Shown here: positions 41,913 through 46,418 of the stretch, in pieces
Numbering within the stretch: position 1 is the stretch's first letter
Layout of the letters: the number at the start of each line of letters is the position of its first letter
NCBI GenBank assembly: GCA_963769845.1
Contig: CAVYNL010000023.1
Coordinates: forward strand, 1-46,418
Origin: JBGQMW01 sp963769845
GTDB lineage: Archaea > Thermoproteota > Bathyarchaeia > Bathyarchaeales > Bathycorpusculaceae
DNA: 46,418 nucleotides
Reading direction: 5' to 3'
Program-made: the position numbers and the translations under genes
Notes under the pieces: model-generated
What the model saw: only the letters and a program-made list of their open reading frames with translations
The model's database searches: none
What the model was told of the DNA's origin: nothing

Positions 41913-42644
41913 CTAGATGCCTGTTTTTCCGATTTCTTTGACGTAAACAACTACTGGCGGTTCGGGCAGCCCTGAAGCGACTGACAGTGAAGAACCTTTT
42001 GAGCCTTCGAATGATCTACCTTTCACCTCGTCCATCTTGGCGACGTCACCTAAGAGTGTGTTAGAAACTCTGCTTTTCGTGAGTTCAAGGTCGTTCTTTT
42101 CCATGTGGATGCGTTTGATGTTTTCCATTATGATAGCGAATGATGTGTCGTAGGATTGATTGTCCATTTTTCCTATTGCGTGTTCGATTTCAAGGTTCAC
42201 GAGTGCGTAGTTGAGGGCTTTGGTTTCTTCTTCGCACGTGGCTATTTCGTCGTCTATCTGTTGCTTTAGAGTTTGTGCTTCGCCTTTCAGTTGTGCTAGT
42301 GCGCCGTCGAAGCTGTTGTGTAGTTCGCCGTAGAGTTCTTTGGGGATCTTCTTTTTGTCTGACAGGTCCTTGAGGGCTTGGTCTTTTCGCCATAGGAGCG
42401 GGATCTGGTCGCAGAGGATGGTTGCTGAGGCTTTGATTTCTGACAGGAGTGTGATGTCTGTGCCGTCGATTTTGAGGTGTTCGGAGCTGCGTTTCATGAA
42501 TTTTCCGTCGCCTAGTTCTACGAAGACAGCGTCGAATTTTCCGCTTGGGGTTACTGCAAAGGAGGCTATTTTTCCTATTGTTCGTCCGTACTCGTCTTTC
42601 ACGGGTTTTCCGACTGAAAGAAAAAGGTTGGGGTTTTGTGACAT
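41913..42644 (-). CDS. cdvA: CdvA (membrane-recruiting division protein)
   Basis: Binds membrane and recruits CdvB to the division site. 243 aa. PRC-type beta-barrel at residues 5-70 (SVGKPVKDEYGRTIGKIASF), coiled coil at about 85-205, and a C-terminal peptide SGLPEPPVVVYVKEIGKTGI (224-243) that matches the position and beta character of the ESCRT-III-binding (E3B) tail. The LPEPPV stretch is repeated in CdvB. ATG start with 20 bases from the end of the upstream cdvB paralog. Identified by domain order and by the cluster. Confidence 0.92.
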   Translation of the reverse strand: MSQNPNLFLSVGKPVKDEYGRTIGKIASFAVTPSGKFDAVFVELGDGKFMKRSSEHLKIDGTDITLLSEIKASATILCDQIPLLWRKDQALKDLSDKKKIPKELYGELHNSFDGALAQLKGEAQTLKQQIDDEIATCEEETKALNYALVNLEIEHAIGKMDNQSYDTSFAIIMENIKRIHMEKNDLELTKSRVSNTLLGDVAKMDEVKGRSFEGSKGSSLSVASGLPEPPVVVYVKEIGKTGI

Positions 42645-42664
42645 GTTTTTTTATTCCCCCGCGT

Positions 42665-43336
42665 TTATGAGGTTTCGGTTGAGGATTTCTCGCCTAGTGC
42701 TGTTGTTGGCAGTCCTGGGATTCCTGGTGGTAAGTCTGGGAATTTCTCTTTGACTCTTTGTTCTGCGACTGTTGCTGCTTCGTTGAGAATTTTGGCGGAA
42801 TCTTCGTTCACGCTGTCGAAGTTCAGTGTCATTCCTGAGCCTGAGCCTGCTTCCATCATTATTCCGCTGAGCATGTTGCCTATTTCGCCGAGTTCGTTCT
42901 CTGCTTCTGGGAATACGCTTACTAGTCCTGCTCGTACAGACCGTAGGACGCCGACTGCTGGGCCGAGTGTGGATACTACGTCGCCTAGTTCTGAGACTGT
43001 GCGCAATCTTAGTACGATTTGTTCTAGTGCCAACCTGGCGTTTATGATGAGCTTCTCCATCTTGCGTATCTCTGACAGTTCGTTCGCAAAGACGTTTGCG
43101 CGCGCCGTGTCGTGCTTTGTGTAAGCGTCAACTATTCTTGCAAAGATTGTCTTGTCTCTCTGGCTGAATCGTTCTGTGGCTTGGTCTAGCTTCTGAACCT
43201 GCAACTCTATGCGGCGGACGGCAAAGTCTAGTCGTGGCTTCAGTGGACCTGGCGGCTTGACTGCCTCCTTGAGGCGGTTAGTGAACGGTGCTTCCTCTTT
43301 TCTTGTTTCCCATTTTTTGCTAAACCTTTCTGACAA
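42665..43336 (-). CDS. CdvB paralog without the winged-helix tail
   Basis: ESCRT-III homolog, 223 aa from TTG 43336, which has GGAGGT seven bases upstream (the frame is open to 43357). Core helices match CdvB: NVFANELSEIRKMEKLIINAR and QIVLRLRTVSELGDVVSTLG. It lacks the winged helix and ends in KFPDLPPGIPGLPTTALGEK, a proline-rich MIM2-like peptide for the CdvC MIT domain. Other archaea keep several such short paralogs (CdvB1/B2). First gene of the cluster cdvB paralog-cdvA-cdvB-cdvC, with an AT-rich promoter at about 43377-43387 (CATTAAAGTTC on the minus strand). Confidence 0.88.
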   Translation of the reverse strand: MSERFSKKWETRKEEAPFTNRLKEAVKPPGPLKPRLDFAVRRIELQVQKLDQATERFSQRDKTIFARIVDAYTKHDTARANVFANELSEIRKMEKLIINARLALEQIVLRLRTVSELGDVVSTLGPAVGVLRSVRAGLVSVFPEAENELGEIGNMLSGIMMEAGSGSGMTLNFDSVNEDSAKILNEAATVAEQRVKEKFPDLPPGIPGLPTTALGEKSSTETS

Positions 43337-43566
43337 GTTAGTTACCTCCAAAAGCACCAGAGTCGCAGAAAAGAACTTTAATGATTGTTAATATGGCTGA
43401 ATTATGCGTGTATATCTGTAGAGCTATACGTCCTAGCTGAAACTGGTTTTGCCTTTAATTTTCCAACTAAAAGGGAATGTAGCTGGTTTTGGGGAAATAC
43501 ACAAAAAAATGTTAGTTAGACTAAAAAGCGGCTTGAATTCAATTGCTATCCAAAAGGGTGACCTGA

Positions 43567-43785
43567 ATGGCTGAAAGGTTAAAGATTTTCGTCATCGTCG
43601 CACTGTTGGGGTTCCTGGCCGGAATCATAGCTCAGTTAACAGCAGACTACATCATACCAACGCTCATGGTGGTGCTACCGCAGCTCGTCCAAGTCAGATT
43701 TCTAGTCTCAGGCTTAGCAGGCGCATGTCTAACACTCGCACTCATCATGGTATGGGCATATGTCAGCGGACCCACAGAACGCTAA
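43567..43785 (+). CDS. Small two-segment membrane protein
   Basis: A 72-aa protein with two hydrophobic helices, IFVIVALLGFLAGIIAQLTA (about residues 7-26) and FLVSGLAGACLTLALIMVWAYV (about 45-66), separated by a short loop, and a polar C-terminus (SGPTER). ATG 43567 with GGGTGA seven bases upstream. It lies about 200 bases from the cdv operon start, transcribed away. No family recognised. Confidence 0.65.
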   Translation: MAERLKIFVIVALLGFLAGIIAQLTADYIIPTLMVVLPQLVQVRFLVSGLAGACLTLALIMVWAYVSGPTER

Positions 43786-44279
43786 CCTCCCTTCCCTCCC
43801 TTTTCTTTTGTTCTAACAATCCTTAAAACGAATCAGCGCGCGAAAAATTGTGACTTCGCCTTGTTACGTCATCGTCAAAGTCGCTCACTAAAACGCGATG
43901 AGAACCCTCCTGAATGGTGTTATCTTGGTCAATAGACTGGCAATCTTTGGACAGTACTGTAAACCAAGCGAATAGGCTGGCAGTAACAAAGACAACTCGC
44001 GAACCTTGGGAAACTCAACAGGCCAGAAGACTAATCGGCTTCCTATCATGTTGCCTTGACAGGCTTGTCGTTCAACAAGCAGACCTGCTTCGAAATGGAC
44101 TCAGCAGCGGAAAAAGAGGTCATCCGCACAGCGTACCCGTACCTCGATTTCTTCATCGTCCAAGGTTATAGCGCATCGACCAACTTATTTACGTTTTTTG
44201 AACAGCTTGAAGCCTTCAACTTCAGTCACATACTCGAAACCTACACTGACCAGTTCTGATGCCTCTTTCACGGTCTTAG
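43786..44279. other. Gap without a confident gene; possible coding relics
   Basis: Contains a CG tract (43836-43842) and a coding-like relic, 44056-44259 on the plus strand (EMDSAAEKEVIRTAYPYLDF then FFIVQGYSASTNLFTFFEQL), which starts at a TTG without a good ribosome-binding site. Nothing recognisable in the rest. Confidence 0.4.
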
Positions 44280-44992
44280 CAGCTCTCACAGTCCACTCGT
44301 CTTTATCGTTTCGCGCGCGCGCTCATCGGTCTTATACTAGCAGTCATAATAGTAGGTGCTCTTGTTTGGTATGGTCCAACTATCATTTCCTATTTTCAAA
44401 ACTCTTCCTCTAGTTCTTCTGATACTTCTTATACAACACTGACTCTTAAAGATGGAATGAACAGTTCAGCTACACTTGAGTTCGGTGATACTGAATATGG
44501 TTCTGGTTACCAGGCTTCATTCCTGAGTTGCGGAACAATCTTCAATACAACAACTCACACACCTCACAATGGAGATACGTACAGAGATTTTGGAATAGAA
44601 GTGAAGGTAAACGACATTGCCTCGGACTACCTTTCAAACTATATCGTAATCTCAGTAAAGCCCTTAATTCTGAACTATGCAGCTTCACTACACTACACAA
44701 GATTAAACCTTACCCTGAATGAAGCCCAATTCGTCAATATCAGTAGTGGTATCGTTAATGAGACACATGAATACGCTTTCATGTATGTGATTTTTAACCT
44801 TCCTAACACATATGTGCAAACGCACACGCCCGGGTTGAGAGTATTCTCCGAGGGAAGGATAAGACTTATCAGATTTGGACCTTTACAGACAGACCATTTA
44901 TTAGCGATAGCATGGCAGAGTTCCACATAGAAACCGTATTTTCAAAAATGGAATCAGGATACCTGATATTCTATGTGAAACCCCTGTACTAG
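44280..44992 (+). pseudogene. Membrane-anchored extracellular protein, frameshifted, start uncertain
   Basis: An open frame from 44280 to 44930 has an N-terminal hydrophobic segment ALIGLILAVIIVGALVWYG, an SSSSSSDTS linker and a beta-rich extracellular part (DFGIEVKVNDIASDYLSNY, LNLTLNEAQFVNISSGIV). The end then moves to another frame: FTDRPFISDSMAEFHIETVF and YLIFYVKPLY, stop at 44990-44992. The shift (one base missing) is near 44866-44880. No ATG, GTG or TTG start is obvious upstream of the anchor: the (CG) tract at 44312-44322 lies just before it. Likely a decayed or mis-sequenced surface protein. Confidence 0.55.
44312..44322. repeat. Alternating CG tract
   Basis: Eleven bases of C/G alternation directly before the coding-like hydrophobic segment of the frameshifted surface protein. 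Length variation of such a tract would change the reading frame. Confidence 0.65.
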
Positions 44993-45021
44993 TTTTTCCT
45001 TTCTCATGTTCCTCTCTGAGC

Positions 45022-45219
45022 CTAGCTAGAACCTTCTGAATCTTTAGGCTTTTGGGTCTTGTCTTGCTTTGTGTCAATTACTTGAGGTTCCACAAAACGT
45101 TTCCGCAGTCTATCTATTTCACTCGGTATGACCTTGAATGAAACGACAGCGAAAACAACGCAACCAACTACTAGAGTGATAACCATGGAAAGAGTGGTTA
45201 GCGAAAAATTCAGTTTCAC
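45022..45219 (-). CDS. Small single-pass membrane protein
   Basis: A 65-aa protein with one hydrophobic segment (LTTLSMVITLVVGCVVFAVVSF, about residues 7-28), followed by a charged cytoplasmic or extracellular tail (PSEIDRLRKRFVEPQVIDTKQDK). GTG start at 45219 with a weak ribosome-binding site; an alternating CG tract (45241-45255) lies 20 bases upstream. No family recognised; existence rests on the helix and tail only. Confidence 0.4.
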   Translation of the reverse strand: MKLNFSLTTLSMVITLVVGCVVFAVVSFKVIPSEIDRLRKRFVEPQVIDTKQDKTQKPKDSEGSS

Positions 45220-45240
45220 TTCGGGCGAAATGCCAGCGGA

Positions 45241-45255
45241 GCGCGCGCGTGCGCG
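45241..45255. repeat. Alternating CG tract
   Basis: GCGCGCGCG-T-GCGCG, 15 bases broken by one T, about 20 bases upstream of the small membrane protein on the minus strand. Same class as 3677, 44312 and 46379. Confidence 0.6.
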
Positions 45256-45358
45256 ACTGCAGCGTGACTGGCGACAGATCGATTCTCTGTTTCACTACAA
45301 TAAACACGTTCCTTCAAGATCTGAATGAAATGAAGCGCGAGCTTAGTCTTTCACATGT

Positions 45359-45895
45359 CTACTCTGGAGCGATTTTCTGGTACATCCAGACTAATTTCTC
45401 ATGTTTGTCCTCCAATTCTTGGCCTTTTTGAAAGCCACGCTTTGCGTAGTAGTCAACTCTTTTCCCTTCATGTGTTTGCAGGATTACATAGCGGCAGCCA
45501 ATACGCTCGGATACGTCTAAGGCAACACCTACGCACCAGTTGCATAGATATTCTCCCACACCTTTGTCCCGCCACTCGTTGTGTACTGCAAGTCTGCCTA
45601 CGAGCAGGCTTGGATAAGACGTCAAAGGAACTTGCCCTTTCTGTCTTTTTTCAATTCTCTTTGCCAATATGCTGGACATTGCCAATGTAACGTAACCGAT
45701 CATGGTAGTTTCGTAAAAGAAAATATGGGTAACTCCATGTTTTTCTTTCTGGTAAAGCTTTGCTTCTTTTTCCTTATGGATGAAATCATCGCATCCTAGT
45801 TCGTCGTCTAGATCGCATTTGAAGGTCGAAAGGTCATCAGAATAGGCTAACCTTCTATTTGTAATCTTGCGAGAATCTATGGAGGTCGGAATCAT
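45359..45895 (-). CDS. GNAT-family acetyltransferase (possible toxin)
   Basis: A 178-aa GNAT protein. The strands IFFYETTMIGYVTLAMSSIL, the acetyl-CoA loop LLVGRLAVHNEWRDKGVGEYL (Q/RxxGxG-like DKGVGE, about residues 99-119) and ILQTHEGKRVDYYAKRGFQK (about 139-158) are typical. The N-terminus (FKCDLDDELGCDDFIHKEKE) matches the extended N-terminal region found in acetyltransferase toxins and N-acetyltransferases with small partners. It is preceded on the same strand by a 46-residue basic protein (45914-46054), 18 bases away. Role as toxin is inference. Confidence 0.8.
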   Translation of the reverse strand: MIPTSIDSRKITNRRLAYSDDLSTFKCDLDDELGCDDFIHKEKEAKLYQKEKHGVTHIFFYETTMIGYVTLAMSSILAKRIEKRQKGQVPLTSYPSLLVGRLAVHNEWRDKGVGEYLCNWCVGVALDVSERIGCRYVILQTHEGKRVDYYAKRGFQKGQELEDKHEKLVWMYQKIAPE

Positions 45896-45913
45896 GAAGT
45901 AGAATACAAGAGT

Positions 45914-46054
45914 CTACTTTATAGGATTTTTCTTGTACAACTCTAAACACTTGTTTAGATGTTTCTTCTGTTGCCTACTCAAAGGTGCTCTATCTTGTTT
46001 GACAAATTTCTCAGCATCTTTACCCTCTAAAGTAGGCATATGTTTAGGTAGCAT
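45914..46054 (-). CDS. 46-residue protein upstream of the GNAT gene (possible antitoxin)
   Basis: A short protein starting MLPKHMPTLEGKDAEKFVKQ and ending KCLELYKKNPIK. It is basic, alpha-helical and has GGAG nine bases before the ATG at 46054. A TATA-like ATTTATACATT lies on the minus strand about 40 bases upstream. Its stop is 18 bases before the GNAT start. The arrangement of small protein then acetyltransferase is common in toxin-antitoxin pairs. I have not verified homology; the sequence resembles short archaeal proteins with the same KDAExFVKQ motif that I recall but cannot search. Confidence 0.6.
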   Translation of the reverse strand: MLPKHMPTLEGKDAEKFVKQDRAPLSRQQKKHLNKCLELYKKNPIK

Positions 46055-46245
46055 TGGTGATTCTCCAAACAATAGGTAGTAGTTAGTAATGTATAAATCT
46101 TATGATTTTGTCGTAATCCTTTTGGCTTTTTCAAGTCTGTTCTTGGGTTTTCCAGTGTTCTTCTTATGTGTTTGTTATCTTTTTTCGTTTTTCTAGGTAT
46201 GATTTTTCGGTTGAACTTTGGGTTAGAGCCAGCGCTTGACGACCC

Positions 46246-46371
46246 TATGGGCGAGGACAAAACGTGTCCTAAAGCGCGCGCGTTCCTCACAGAAGCATCA
46301 AGCTTCAGTTGTCCCCACTGCAATAAGTCTTGTGTTGTCTACAGAGAGGGTGCCAACTATTGGGTGGAGTA
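46246..46371 (+). CDS. Short zinc-finger-like protein
   Basis: A 41-residue frame from ATG 46246 (the frame is open to 46166) with the knuckle CPHCNKSC (about residues 24-31) and an earlier Cys (TCPKA). Ends VYREGANYWVE. A CG tract (46274-46282) is inside its codons. Two cysteine pairs are not fully formed, so a true zinc ribbon is uncertain. Could be chance, a fragment, or a small adaptor protein. Confidence 0.35.
46274..46282. repeat. Alternating CG tract
   Basis: Nine bases of C/G alternation inside the reading frame of the short zinc-finger-like protein. Confidence 0.5.
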
Positions 46372-46377
46372 ATCACA

Positions 46378-46389
46378 TCGCGCGCGCGA
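46378..46389. repeat. Alternating CG palindrome (TCGCGCGCGCGA)
   Basis: A perfect 12-base palindrome with (CG)5 core directly after the stop of the short zinc-finger-like protein, near the window end. Same class as at 3677. Confidence 0.7.
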
Positions 46390-46418
46390 CACTGTAATGT
46401 TCTATGAAACCCTCGTGC

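Noticed and set aside
44056..44259. 67-codon frame (MTGLSFNKQTCF...) as a real gene
   Set aside because: Starts at a TTG without SD, overlaps another frame, and the protein-like part begins mid-frame; treated as a relic in the gap feature.
1..46418. CRISPR array or prophage
   Set aside because: No regularly spaced repeats, cas genes, integrase, capsid, terminase or tail genes were found.

Overview
The window looks like an archaeal chromosome segment, probably from a TACK archaeon of the Bathyarchaeia type. The evidence is the tetrahydromethanopterin C1 enzymes (Fwd subunits, Mch), a Cdv/ESCRT cell-division cluster, a tRNA-Lys with a short 37/38 intron, TATA-box promoters with frequent TTG/GTG starts, a PP1-type phosphatase and pol-beta-fold nucleotidyltransferases. 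No rRNA, CRISPR array, transposase or phage gene was seen. The lineage is an inference.

Layout. 1-3.4 kb (+): end of a peptide ABC transporter operon (permease B partial, permease C, ATPases D and F). 3.7-8.1 kb (-): a carbohydrate ABC transporter (binding protein; separate promoter for two permeases and a frameshifted ATPase), flanked by two ~93% identical direct repeats, the second of which is the leader and first codons of an MFS gene. 9.7-13 kb: a zinc-ribbon protein, a frameshifted CARDB-type surface protein, decayed DNA and tRNA-Lys(UUU). 13.4-17.9 kb (+): a CdvA-like coiled-coil protein without a PRC barrel, an HDAC-family deacetylase, a class V aminotransferase, a HAD phosphatase and a GNAT protein. 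17.9-21.2 kb (-): aspartate dehydrogenase and valyl-tRNA synthetase (one frameshift). 21.2-23.0 kb (+): a TPP riboswitch, a ThiT-like thiamine transporter and a HypE/PurM-like gene, both full of indels. 22.9-27 kb (-): fdhD, a RimK/MptN-like ATP-grasp ligase, a PP1-like phosphatase and a coiled-coil protein. 27.7-33.1 kb (-): fwdD-fwdB-fwdA-fwdC-mch. Two S-component-like membrane proteins (27.1, 34.2 kb) have palindromes in their promoters. 35-38.6 kb: three paralogous nucleotidyltransferase-fold proteins. 38.6-39.7 kb (+): a winged-helix regulator and mobB. 39.8-43.3 kb (-): cdvB paralog-cdvA-cdvB-cdvC. 43.4-46.4 kb: small membrane proteins, a decayed surface protein, a GNAT protein with a 46-residue partner, and a zinc-finger microprotein.

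How the genes work together. Fwd and Mch are steps of the archaeal methyl branch (CO2/formyl-methanofuran to methenyl-H4MPT). MobB and FdhD mature the Mo/W bis-pterin cofactor that FwdB needs, and the ATP-grasp protein may glutamylate H4MPT. Peptide and sugar transporters suggest organic substrates are also used. The Cdv cluster points to ESCRT-based division.

Quality warning. Several genes carry single-base indels, often in short homopolymers (malK CCCCC, valS GGG, thiT GGG and AA). Because valS should be essential, part of this is probably consensus error. The density at 21.3-23.0 kb could be error or true decay, and the sequence alone cannot decide.
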